43,592 bases of DNA from Oscillospiraceae bacterium (GTDB taxonomy: Bacteria; Bacillota; Clostridia; Oscillospirales; CAG-272). The stretch is taken from the NCBI GenBank assembly GCA_015064005.1, contig SVTA01000006.1:1-43592 (forward strand). Reading direction: 5' to 3'. Below, one piece after another: positions 5,818 to 13,245 of this stretch (its first letter is position 1; every line of letters starts with the position of its first letter). Under the pieces are notes generated by a model that was not told the origin of the DNA, ran no database searches, and saw nothing but the letters and a program-made list of their open reading frames with translations. A program made the position numbers and the translations under genes.

Positions 5818-7731
5818 TTAAATATTCTTGCGGCGTAAAATGCGGGAGCTGTTGTACAGCACCACAAAGGCGCCGAGGTTATGCAGCACCGAGCCTGCCA
5901 GCGCCGTGATGACGCCAAAGGAGGACAGCGCGATCATCACCGCGCTGATGCCGATGGAAAGCACCAGATTCTGGTAGATGATGCGTCTGGTCTGTCTTGC
6001 AAGGTCGATGACAAAGGGAATGTTCATCAGGTTGTTGTTCATCAAAGCGATATCCGCAGATTCGATGGCCAGATCCGAGCCCATAGCACCCATTGCGATG
6101 CCAACGGTGGCCTCGCGCAGCGCAAGGGCATCGTTGATGCCGTCGCCCACGGCCAGTACATTATGCTCTCCCTCGGAAAGCTCCCGCAGGCGGGAAAGCT
6201 TATCCTCCGGCAGCAGACGGGCGTACACCTCGTCAATGCCCACCTTGTCGCAGATGGCGCGGGCGGGTGCTTCACGGTCGCCGGTCAGCATCACCGTATG
6301 CTCGGCGCCCAGCTCCCGCAGGGCATCTACACATTCGGCCGCATTCTCGCGCACCGTATCGTTAAAGGCAAGATAGCCAAGCAGCGTATTGTCAAGGCAA
6401 ACGTAGCTGACACTGCCCGCCGCCTCTTTATCCCATCCCTCCGGGATCACACACCCAAGCTCCACCAGCCATTCCCGACGGCCAAAGCGATAGATATGTC
6501 CGTCAGCGCTCTCGCCCTCCACGCCGCCGCCGGAGATCTCCCGCAGGGTAAGGGTATGATCAAAGGGACGGTCGCCCACGTATTCCGCAACGGCGCGGGA
6601 TACCGGGTGATTGGAGCCAACGGCCACGGAGGCGGCAGCAGCCAGCAGCGCTTCCTCGGTGACGTCACCGAAGGGCACCGCCTCCGTAAGGGACAGCTCG
6701 CCCCGGGTCACGGTGCCGGTTTTATCGAACACCACGGTGTCAATTTCCGTCAGCTCCTCAATGAACTTGGAGTTCTTGATCAGCACACCCCGTTTGGTGG
6801 CCACCGACAGCGCCGCGATCATGGGTGCGGAGCTGACCAGCATCTGCCCGCAGGGGCAGGACACCACCAGAATGGCGATGGCCTTGGAGATATCCGCCGA
6901 AACCAGCGCCACGGCGCCGGCCACGGCCAGCACGAAGGGAATGTAATAGCCAAGGAAGCGGTCAATGAGGCGGGATTCCGCCAGCGTAATGCCCTCGGAT
7001 TCCTCCAGCAGCTTCAGGATCTTGGAGAAGGAGGTATCCACGTGCTCCTTTTTGACCTCCACGATCATCAGACCGTCCAGATTGACGGTGCCTGCGTATA
7101 CCGGATCCCCCTCCGCTACGGCAGCGGGCTGGGGTTCACCGGTGAGGGACTTCTGATCCACGTTGCTCTTTCCGCTTTTCACCACGCCATCAATGGGAAT
7201 GCCGGCACCGGGCTTGATGATGATCTGCTGCCCCACGCGGAGCGCACCCACCTCCACCACGGTCTCCTTGCCGTCCTCATACAGCACGGCGGTGGTCTGC
7301 TGCATATTTTTCAGGCCCTCGATCACGTCGCGGCCGCCCATAATGCTGCGCTCCTCCAGAATATGCACAATATTGAGGATGAAGGGGATCAGCACCGCCA
7401 AAATCAGCTCCTGATTGAACACGCACGCAATAATAGCAATGCCCACCAGGATCTCCATAGCGTTGGTCAGATTTTTTGTGAAGATGCCCTTGATGCCGGC
7501 CACGATTACGGGAATACCCTCGATCAGCACGCCAACAAGGTACAGAATCTGCGCCACTACGGGATAGGATCCCTTCAGCGCATAGGTGTAAAGGAGGCCC
7601 ACCGCGAGGCAGGAAAGCGCTACGGCGCCGCAGAGGATATCCTTCGTCAGCTTCCGCCGACCTTTTTCGGTCAGGTTATCCCGGGAGAGCGCCTCGAGGC
7701 TGTTGCGCCCCATGTTATTGATATTTTCCAT
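5818..7731 (-). CDS. P1B-type (heavy-metal) P-type ATPase without HMA domain
   Basis: 637-residue cation pump. Visible motifs: two N-terminal TM pairs (about 32-52 and 58-125), actuator loop TGEP (197-200), metal-site C292-P-C294 in SCPCGQ, phosphorylation site D336 (DKTGT), H375-P376 of P1B pumps, TGD 484-486 and the hinge GDGIND (530-535). A last TM pair contains HNLGAFVVLYNSSRIL. All catalytic motifs are intact. It lacks the N-terminal metal-binding HMA domain. The residues after CPC (GQMLVSSAP) differ from the Zn/Cd CPCALVISTP and Cu patterns, so the ion cannot be assigned. ATG 7731 follows AAGGAGG, 7 bp after the preceding SPFH gene. It is the last gene of the SPFH operon. Confidence 0.93.
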   Translation of the reverse strand: MENINNMGRNSLEALSRDNLTEKGRRKLTKDILCGAVALSCLAVGLLYTYALKGSYPVVAQILYLVGVLIEGIPVIVAGIKGIFTKNLTNAMEILVGIAIIACVFNQELILAVLIPFILNIVHILEERSIMGGRDVIEGLKNMQQTTAVLYEDGKETVVEVGALRVGQQIIIKPGAGIPIDGVVKSGKSNVDQKSLTGEPQPAAVAEGDPVYAGTVNLDGLMIVEVKKEHVDTSFSKILKLLEESEGITLAESRLIDRFLGYYIPFVLAVAGAVALVSADISKAIAILVVSCPCGQMLVSSAPMIAALSVATKRGVLIKNSKFIEELTEIDTVVFDKTGTVTRGELSLTEAVPFGDVTEEALLAAAASVAVGSNHPVSRAVAEYVGDRPFDHTLTLREISGGGVEGESADGHIYRFGRREWLVELGCVIPEGWDKEAAGSVSYVCLDNTLLGYLAFNDTVRENAAECVDALRELGAEHTVMLTGDREAPARAICDKVGIDEVYARLLPEDKLSRLRELSEGEHNVLAVGDGINDALALREATVGIAMGAMGSDLAIESADIALMNNNLMNIPFVIDLARQTRRIIYQNLVLSIGISAVMIALSSFGVITALAGSVLHNLGAFVVLYNSSRILRRKNI

Positions 7732-7740
7732 ACGCCCTCC

Positions 7741-8691
7741 TTACGGATTGATAATGATGTTCGTTTCTCCGTCCTGCACCACACGTATTTTGCCGATCCG
7801 TTGCAGGAACGTGGCGGCTCTGACGGCATAAATACGCGTCTTAACCACCTCCGGGCTGGTCTCGTATTCCGGCAGCACGCCCCAAAACTCCGCCAGACTG
7901 TCGTTGGCGGTAGAGGTTCTGTTGGCCAGCTCCGCGCGGGCATCGGCGATATAGGCATTGGCCATGGCCTCTGCCAGCGGAATGATGTTTTCCCGATACT
8001 GTCTGGCGCGTTCGACGATGGTTTCGGCCTGTACGGTGGCGGCGTTCACGTCATCGTAATACTCACGAACCTCCTCGGGCATAGCCACGTTGGTCAGCTC
8101 CAGCGTATTCAGCGTGACCCCCACGCCCATCAGCTCCAGCCGCTCCATAGCCCGCTCCAGCACAGCAGAGGAAAAAGCGTCCTTGCCGTCTGTAAGGAGA
8201 TTGTCCACGTCAAGATTCGCCGCCTCGCAAAGCATAGCGTTGCTCACCGCCGCGTTGATGAGATATTCCGCATCCTTCACCCGCAGCGTGTAGGCCACGG
8301 GATCGGAAATGACGTACTTCACCGAGGCAGAAATGATGGCAATGCTCTGGTCACCGGTGATGACGTAGCCACCCTCGGCGGTGGTGGCGACAGTGTCACG
8401 GTCGGTAAAGTGGGTGGTGACGCTTTGCTCGATCACACTGCCCGTAGGCACGATCACCACCTCGTCAATGATATAGGGAAAGGCAAAGAGCAAGCCCGGC
8501 TCATGCACCTGCTCCTCGTAGCTATCTCCCACCAGCCGGCCAAAGCGAAGCACCAACGCCACGTTGCCGCTTTCCACCCGCCGGATGCCGGAGAAGAAGA
8601 CACCGATCAGCACCACGATGACCAAAATCAAAAAATACTTGGTCACGGTGCCGAGAATGTCCGCAAATAAGGTTTGTTTTTTCGTCTTCAT
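7741..8691 (-). CDS. hflK: SPFH/Band 7 membrane protein, HflK-like
   Basis: 316 residues. One TM segment at about 17-38 (KYFLILVIVVLIGVFFSGI) is followed by an SPFH domain starting RRVESGNVALVLRFGR. The helical region contains MPEEVREYYDDVNAATVQAE and an alanine- and glutamate-rich coiled coil, as in HflK. In E. coli, HflK and HflC form a membrane cage that modulates the FtsH protease; here no ftsH is adjacent. ATG 8691 sits after AGAGGTG, 8 nt after the stop of the HflC-like gene, so translation is probably coupled. The partner downstream is the P-type ATPase. The HflK name rests on the helical-region motif only. Confidence 0.85.
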   Translation of the reverse strand: MKTKKQTLFADILGTVTKYFLILVIVVLIGVFFSGIRRVESGNVALVLRFGRLVGDSYEEQVHEPGLLFAFPYIIDEVVIVPTGSVIEQSVTTHFTDRDTVATTAEGGYVITGDQSIAIISASVKYVISDPVAYTLRVKDAEYLINAAVSNAMLCEAANLDVDNLLTDGKDAFSSAVLERAMERLELMGVGVTLNTLELTNVAMPEEVREYYDDVNAATVQAETIVERARQYRENIIPLAEAMANAYIADARAELANRTSTANDSLAEFWGVLPEYETSPEVVKTRIYAVRAATFLQRIGKIRVVQDGETNIIINP

Positions 8692-8701
8692 GCAGCACCT
8701 C

Positions 8702-9781
8702 TTATCCGCCGATGCCGTTCTTGTTGGCAGCGTCCTCGATCAGTGCCCCCACAGCGGTGATCAGTGCCTCTCTGTCCTGCTCGGGCAGCTGGGTCAGAAT
8801 GTAGGTCAGATCGTGAACCACGGTTTCGTTGCCCTCGATCTCCATGTTCTTGGAATACTCCGTGAGGATGTTGAAGGGATACTCGTTTGCCTTGACCACC
8901 AGAATGGTGGAGCTGTTCACCGAGTTCACCATGGTATCCAGATTCTGCAGGAACTTGTAAAGCTCAATGTTGGCCTTCTGTGCCTCGGCGTAGATGCGGG
9001 CCACCTCGGCCTCGGTCTGTGCCTTGATGGCAGCGGCCTCGTTCTTTCCTGCGGCCTCGATCTCAGAGGCATCGGCAGAGGCATTGGATTCGATCTTGCT
9101 GGCCTCCTTGTCCGCATTGGCAAGGATGATGTCGATCTCCTTCTGGCGGTCAGCACGCATCTGCTCAAACACGCTCTCCAGATTCGTATCCGGCAGGGAC
9201 AGGCGAAGAATGCGGACATCGGTGATCTTGATGCCATAGTTGGCAAGGCAGTTATCCCGCACGCGGGTGAAGATCTCATCCTGGATCTCGTCAATACGGA
9301 TCTGCTCCCTTTCAAGGGAAACCAGCGCCGTCAGATCATAGCCACCCATGATGCTGTTGGTGGCGCTGAACACCTGGTCGTTGAGATAGGAGCTGACCTT
9401 GCCCTGAGAGCCGACGCTGCTATGATACAGCACCGTATCCTCGATCTCCCACGCCACGTAGGACTGAATGATGATGTTACGCTTGTCGCGGGTGGTGGTC
9501 TCCAGCTTGTTCGACTCCAGATACTGCAGCTTATCATCGTAGTTCACCACGGTTTCAAAGGGCCACGGCAGCTTCAGATAAAGGCCGGCCTCTGTGATCT
9601 CCTCGCGGACGGCACCAAAGCGCAGAATGACGGCGCACTGACCCTCTCTCACCTGAGCGGTGAAGCCGAACCAGAACAGCACCAGCAGCACCACCGCCGC
9701 CGTCAGGTACTTGGCAATCAGTCCCGCAACGGTGTGCTTTTTTTCGGTTTTTACGGTATTTGTATTTTCACGGTTACGCAT
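8702..9781 (-). CDS. hflC: SPFH/Band 7 membrane protein, HflC-like
   Basis: 359 residues. One TM at about 22-42 is followed by an SPFH domain from VREGQCAVILRFG to about 215. The EQMRADRQKEIDIILANADK segment matches the RMRAER...EA region of HflC, and a long Ala/Glu/Lys-rich coiled coil spans about 215-270. The C-terminal region is polar and acidic and ends GIGG. ATG 9781 follows AAGGAG, which overlaps the stop codon of the upstream gene. Probably forms a hetero-oligomer with the other two SPFH proteins of the operon (inference from adjacency). Confidence 0.87.
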   Translation of the reverse strand: MRNRENTNTVKTEKKHTVAGLIAKYLTAAVVLLVLFWFGFTAQVREGQCAVILRFGAVREEITEAGLYLKLPWPFETVVNYDDKLQYLESNKLETTTRDKRNIIIQSYVAWEIEDTVLYHSSVGSQGKVSSYLNDQVFSATNSIMGGYDLTALVSLEREQIRIDEIQDEIFTRVRDNCLANYGIKITDVRILRLSLPDTNLESVFEQMRADRQKEIDIILANADKEASKIESNASADASEIEAAGKNEAAAIKAQTEAEVARIYAEAQKANIELYKFLQNLDTMVNSVNSSTILVVKANEYPFNILTEYSKNMEIEGNETVVHDLTYILTQLPEQDREALITAVGALIEDAANKNGIGG

Positions 9782-9792
9782 ATTGTATCTCC

Positions 9793-11607
9793 TTATTTCT
9801 CTTCGGTGCTGCCGGTCAGGCTGCCGATATAAATGTTGGAGGAATCCACTCCGTCGCCCACGATGACCAAACGGGCGTCGGCATAGGCGGATTTCAGCGC
9901 CTCCAGATATTTGTAATAGCGATACTCGCCCGGCCAGGCCTCGTCTGCTTCAACGCTGGCCATAAAAGAGGCAACTGCCTCGTTGGCACTGGCCACGGCC
10001 ATGTAGCTGTCTGCCCGCTGGCCATTGACGGCGCTCTCGTATCTTGCCCAAGCACCTGCCAGCACGTAGGCCGCCTTTGCCTCCGCATCCAGAATGGTAG
10101 TGGAAGCAATGACGCCGGCGCTGAGGAAGTCCTGATAAACGGTTGCCACCTCCACGGGGGGATGGATGCTTTCCAACACCACGCTGACCACGCGCAGGCC
10201 TGTTTTATAGGTGTTCATCCGCTCGGTCAGCACCGTTTTCATACTCTCGGCAAAGGCCACGCGATCGGTGGAGAGCATCGTGTCAAGGTCGGTGCTGATG
10301 GTATTGTCCAGCACCATTTCATAGGCCGCCGCCTCCAGCAGCAGCTCGGGAGAGGTACAGTTGGTAAGGTAGGCATAAAGATCGTCGATGCAATATTCCA
10401 CCCGCAAATTGATGGAGATCAGCTCATTACCGCCACCCAGCAGCAGCTTATATTCCTCGCTGCCGTGCGATTCGGTCCAGATATTATCACCCTCTCGCTC
10501 CGGAATATAACCGACGGTCACCTTCTGTACGGTTTTGGTATCCACCACCTCCACCTGATCAAAGGGCCAGGGAAGCGTGAGATGCAAGCCGGGCTCCAGC
10601 GCCTCCGACTGCAGCTTACCCATCCGGTAGAGCGCGCCCTGCTGGTTGGCCTCGATCTGTACCAAACCCGTGGAGGCCCAGATCAAAAGAAGTGAGAGCA
10701 TCAAGGCGTAAGGGAACACCAGACGGATCAGCTGCATGCTCCACAGCGACCGCATGCTGATGCCGGTGTTCTTCTCCAGGTACACGAGAATGCCGAAATC
10801 TCCGCCGCCAAGCCCGGGCATGGGAATGGCAAGGTCGGGAGAGGTGAGCAGCTCGTTGCGCACCAAGCGCGCCACCAGTGCCACCACAAGGGAAAGCACC
10901 TCGTAGACGAACAGCACGGTGATCACCAGCGGCAGATAGCTCTGCAGGTTGATGAAGCCAAGGGCGTGAACAGCCAGCACCACCGCCTCCAGTATCAAGA
11001 TCACCTCGCCGAGGCAGAATGCGCTGCGCAGATTCTGCAGCAGGGCACGGTCGGCCTTTTCCACGTTGGCATCGTCCTCCGCTGCGTGCTTGCACCATTT
11101 GTCAAAAACGATACACAGCACGAACATCACCGCCAGCAGCACCGGAAGGAAGAATCCGTTTGCGTACCCGGTGGTGGGACGCTTGCGATAGGTCCAGAAC
11201 AGCACCGCACCGGCACCCAACACAAGCACGATCAGGGTGCTCAGCACGCGATGACGCTTTTCGCAGTAGTAGGTGCGGCATCCGCCCCAAGCCCGGCTGA
11301 AAAGGCCGGCAAGGCCCTGCCGTATCCGTCGGCGGAGCGGCACACGCTCTTCTGCGTCCGGCTCTGCATCCTCCTCGGCAGCTTCCTCCCGGGGAGTGGG
11401 CTTTTCTCGCGCCTCAAGGGCAGGTAACAGTAAAATCAAATTGATCACTGCCGGTGTCAGTAGCATCAAAGCTATCAACAGCAGCGGCAGATGCTTGAAG
11501 GTCACGTACAACGCTATCAACAGCACGCCCAACGCCAGCAGGCAAATTGCCGCGGCAAGGGAAACAAGACGCGCCTTGGTCAGCGTTTTCTTTTGCTTTT
11601 TCTTCAT
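9793..11607 (-). CDS. Large polytopic SPFH (HflK-like) protein
   Basis: 604 residues from ATG 11607, chosen because AAGGAGG lies 5 nt upstream. The frame could also start at a GTG at 11622, but the ribosome site would then fall inside the gene. The first ~310 residues contain about seven hydrophobic segments with a charged Glu/Arg-rich loop (about 65-95). The last segment leads into an SPFH domain (VQIEANQQGALYRMGK... LTLPWPFDQVEVVDT). The C-terminal helical part has SIHPPVEVATVYQDFLSA, an HflK hallmark. Ordinary HflK proteins have a single TM, so the polytopic N-terminal domain is an unusual addition. First gene of the operon. Confidence 0.85.
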   Translation of the reverse strand: MKKKQKKTLTKARLVSLAAAICLLALGVLLIALYVTFKHLPLLLIALMLLTPAVINLILLLPALEAREKPTPREEAAEEDAEPDAEERVPLRRRIRQGLAGLFSRAWGGCRTYYCEKRHRVLSTLIVLVLGAGAVLFWTYRKRPTTGYANGFFLPVLLAVMFVLCIVFDKWCKHAAEDDANVEKADRALLQNLRSAFCLGEVILILEAVVLAVHALGFINLQSYLPLVITVLFVYEVLSLVVALVARLVRNELLTSPDLAIPMPGLGGGDFGILVYLEKNTGISMRSLWSMQLIRLVFPYALMLSLLLIWASTGLVQIEANQQGALYRMGKLQSEALEPGLHLTLPWPFDQVEVVDTKTVQKVTVGYIPEREGDNIWTESHGSEEYKLLLGGGNELISINLRVEYCIDDLYAYLTNCTSPELLLEAAAYEMVLDNTISTDLDTMLSTDRVAFAESMKTVLTERMNTYKTGLRVVSVVLESIHPPVEVATVYQDFLSAGVIASTTILDAEAKAAYVLAGAWARYESAVNGQRADSYMAVASANEAVASFMASVEADEAWPGEYRYYKYLEALKSAYADARLVIVGDGVDSSNIYIGSLTGSTEEK

Positions 11608-11640
11608 GGTTTCCTCCTTCACACAAGGACCTTTACCCCT

Positions 11641-11659
11641 CGCGCGCGAGAACGCGCGC
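11641..11659 (-). promoter_or_regulatory. GC hairpin in the 5' leader of the SPFH operon
   Basis: CGCGCGC stems (11641-11648 and 11653-11659) close a four-base loop (TTCT on the transcript). It lies about 10 nt downstream of the predicted transcription start and about 20 nt upstream of the AAGGAGG site, in otherwise AT-rich sequence. It may stabilise the transcript's 5' end. Confidence 0.55.
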
Positions 11660-11675
11660 AGGGATAGATAATATT

Positions 11676-11704
11676 ATTATACATATATTTTTCCCCATTG
11701 TCAA
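11676..11704 (-). promoter_or_regulatory. Promoter of the SPFH/P-ATPase operon
   Basis: Minus strand: TTGACA (11704-11699), 17-bp spacer, TATAAT (11681-11676). A second TTGACA lies 10 bp further upstream (11709-11714). Confidence 0.88.
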
Positions 11705-11762
11705 GATTGTCAAAAATTTTAACATTTTTATCACATTTCTCTACATTTTTCCCAACAGAAAA

Positions 11763-11804
11763 GAAGGTGGCCGCAAGGGGTGCTTCCCTTGCGGCCACCT
11801 TTTA
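11763..11804 (-). terminator. Terminator of the 1-phosphofructokinase gene
   Basis: AAGGTGGCCGCAAGGG / CCCTTGCGGCCACCTT, 16-bp stem with a 6-nt loop, flanked by T-rich sequence on the minus strand. Between it and the stop codon lies a second small hairpin, ACCGTTT / AAACGGT (about 11815-11835). Confidence 0.9.
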
Positions 11805-11838
11805 AAAACGCATACCGTTTTGGGGGTAAACGGTAAAA

Positions 11839-12735
11839 TCAGCCCTTCAGCAGGGCGAGAATATCTGCCCGACCGGCAAGTCCGGGGAGCCCCGCCGTAG
11901 CGCCGCCTGCGGCAAGCCCCAGCCGCAGCGCCCGGTCGTATCCCCGAGAGATGCCTGCCAGAAAGCCGGCCACCATAGAATCTCCCGCGCCCACGGTATT
12001 GACGGCGGCACCGCCCACTGCCGGCGCGCGATGCACGGTGCCCTCCGCGTCCAGCAGCAGCGCCCCCTCGCCGCCAAGGGAGACCAGCACGTTCTGCGCC
12101 CCCGCAGCCTGCAGCTCCCGCGCGGCGGCGGCCAACTCCCCATCGTTGGAAAGCGTTCGCCCCACCAGCCCCGAAAGCTCCCTGCGGTTGGGCTTGATGA
12201 GGAAGGGACGGTAGCCAAGGGTTGCCCGCAGCAGCGCGCCCTCCGCATCCACCACAAAGCGCACACCGCGCCCCGAAAGATGCGCCAGCATCCGCTCATA
12301 TATATTAGAAGGTAGCGTTCCGGGCACGCTGCCCGCCAACACCAGCGTATCGCCTTCCTCCAAACGATCCAGCTTCTCCAGCAGCACCTCAACCATCTCC
12401 AACGGTACCGCAGGCCCCTTACCGTTGATCTCGCTCTCGCGTCCCCCGCTCTTTACCTTGACGTTGATGCGGGTAAAGCCCTCCGGCAAGCGCAAAAAGT
12501 CGGTTTGGACGCCGGCAGCCGCCAAATGTGCCTCCAGCGCGTCTCCCGTAAAGCCGGCCACAAAGCCCAGTGCCGTGCTTGTCACGCCCAGCTCCCGCAG
12601 CACCAGCGATACGTTGATGCCCTTGCCTCCAAAATAAATTTCTTCACCGGTGGCGCGGTTGGTCGCCCCCTCGGCAAAGGCGGGCAGATGCACCACGTAA
12701 TCCACGGCAGGATTCAGCGTAACGGTATAGATCAT
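11839..12735 (-). CDS. fruK: 1-phosphofructokinase (PfkB family)
   Basis: 298 residues of the ribokinase/PfkB fold. The N-terminus IYTVTLNPAVDYVV is characteristic of fructose-1-phosphate/tagatose-6-phosphate kinases. GGKGINVS (36-43) is the first PfkB signature and GAGDS (249-253, catalytic D252) the second. Fructose-1-phosphate would be phosphorylated to fructose-1,6-bisphosphate with ATP. The start is ATG 12735 (GGAGG five bases upstream); the open frame extends 19 codons further but through the promoter. No fructose PTS or regulator is adjacent, so tagatose-6-phosphate kinase activity cannot be excluded. Confidence 0.88.
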   Translation of the reverse strand: MIYTVTLNPAVDYVVHLPAFAEGATNRATGEEIYFGGKGINVSLVLRELGVTSTALGFVAGFTGDALEAHLAAAGVQTDFLRLPEGFTRINVKVKSGGRESEINGKGPAVPLEMVEVLLEKLDRLEEGDTLVLAGSVPGTLPSNIYERMLAHLSGRGVRFVVDAEGALLRATLGYRPFLIKPNRRELSGLVGRTLSNDGELAAAARELQAAGAQNVLVSLGGEGALLLDAEGTVHRAPAVGGAAVNTVGAGDSMVAGFLAGISRGYDRALRLGLAAGGATAGLPGLAGRADILALLKG

Positions 12736-12763
12736 AACGTCCTCCATCATAGTATCTGCTTTT

Positions 12764-12792
12764 ATTATACGACAAAGCGGCAAGGGCGTCAA
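12764..12792 (-). promoter_or_regulatory. Promoter of the 1-phosphofructokinase gene
   Basis: Minus strand: TTGACG (12792-12787), 17-bp spacer, TATAAT (12769-12764). Confidence 0.87.
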
Positions 12793-12882
12793 GTGGCTTT
12801 GTGGGAATTTGCCAAATCCTGTCTTTTCCCTCTCTGTTCCCTTCTCATTTTTTCCAAAATCTCAAAAAGTCACGCAATCCCC

Positions 12883-12911
12883 TTGACAAACACCGCAGAA
12901 AGTCCTATAAT
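12883..12911 (+). promoter_or_regulatory. Promoter of the feo operon
   Basis: TTGACA (12883-12888), 17-bp spacer, TATAAT (12906-12911). The start point (about 12918) is immediately followed by the first GTTAG-N6-CTAAC palindrome. Confidence 0.9.
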
Positions 12912-12918
12912 ATGGTCA

Positions 12919-12934
12919 GTTAGGCAAGACTAAC
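12919..12934 (+). promoter_or_regulatory. Palindromic operator 1 of the feo operon
   Basis: GTTAG-GCAAGA-CTAAC, 16 bp, placed at the predicted transcription start, where a bound repressor would block initiation. The half-sites resemble the GTTAG/CTAAC core of DtxR/MntR-type iron or manganese operators. The same palindrome occurs at 13207-13222. Confidence 0.7.
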
Positions 12935-12963
12935 TTTCTTGCCGATCGGGAAAGGAGCTCAAT

Positions 12964-13185
12964 ATGAGAACTTTGAAGGACGTCCCCGTGGGTGGTAGCG
13001 CCAAGGTACTGAAGCTGCACGGCGAGGGTGCCATCCGACGCCGCATCATGGACATGGGCATCACCAAGGGTGTGGTGATCCGCGTACGTAAGCTGGCCCC
13101 TCTCGGTGATCCGATGGAGCTGTCGCTGCGCGGCTATGAGCTGTCGCTGCGCAAGGCAGATGCCGAAATGATCGAGGTAGAATGA
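12964..13185 (+). CDS. feoA: Ferrous iron transport protein A
   Basis: 73-residue SH3-like cytoplasmic protein that works with FeoB. Recognisable FeoA features are the opening VPVGGSAKVLKLHGEGAIRR, the DMGITKG turn, PLGDPMEL and the closing LSLRKADAEMIEV, which align over the full normal length of the family. ATG 12964 follows AAAGGAG. feoB starts 60 bp downstream, with a second operator palindrome in the gap. It is the first gene of the feoA-feoB-Cys-rich protein operon. Confidence 0.95.
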   Translation: MRTLKDVPVGGSAKVLKLHGEGAIRRRIMDMGITKGVVIRVRKLAPLGDPMELSLRGYELSLRKADAEMIEVE

Positions 13186-13206
13186 CCGTTTTTGTTTCGC
13201 ACAAAA

Positions 13207-13222
13207 GTTAGTTGAAACTAAC
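13207..13222 (+). promoter_or_regulatory. Palindromic operator 2 between feoA and feoB
   Basis: GTTAG-TTGAAA-CTAAC, 16 bp, same half-sites and spacing as the site at 12919. The full palindrome is GTTAGTT-GA-AACTAAC. I see no convincing promoter next to it; it could act as a second binding site or a roadblock. Confidence 0.65.
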
Positions 13223-13245
13223 AGCTAACAGAAAGGATACATCAA

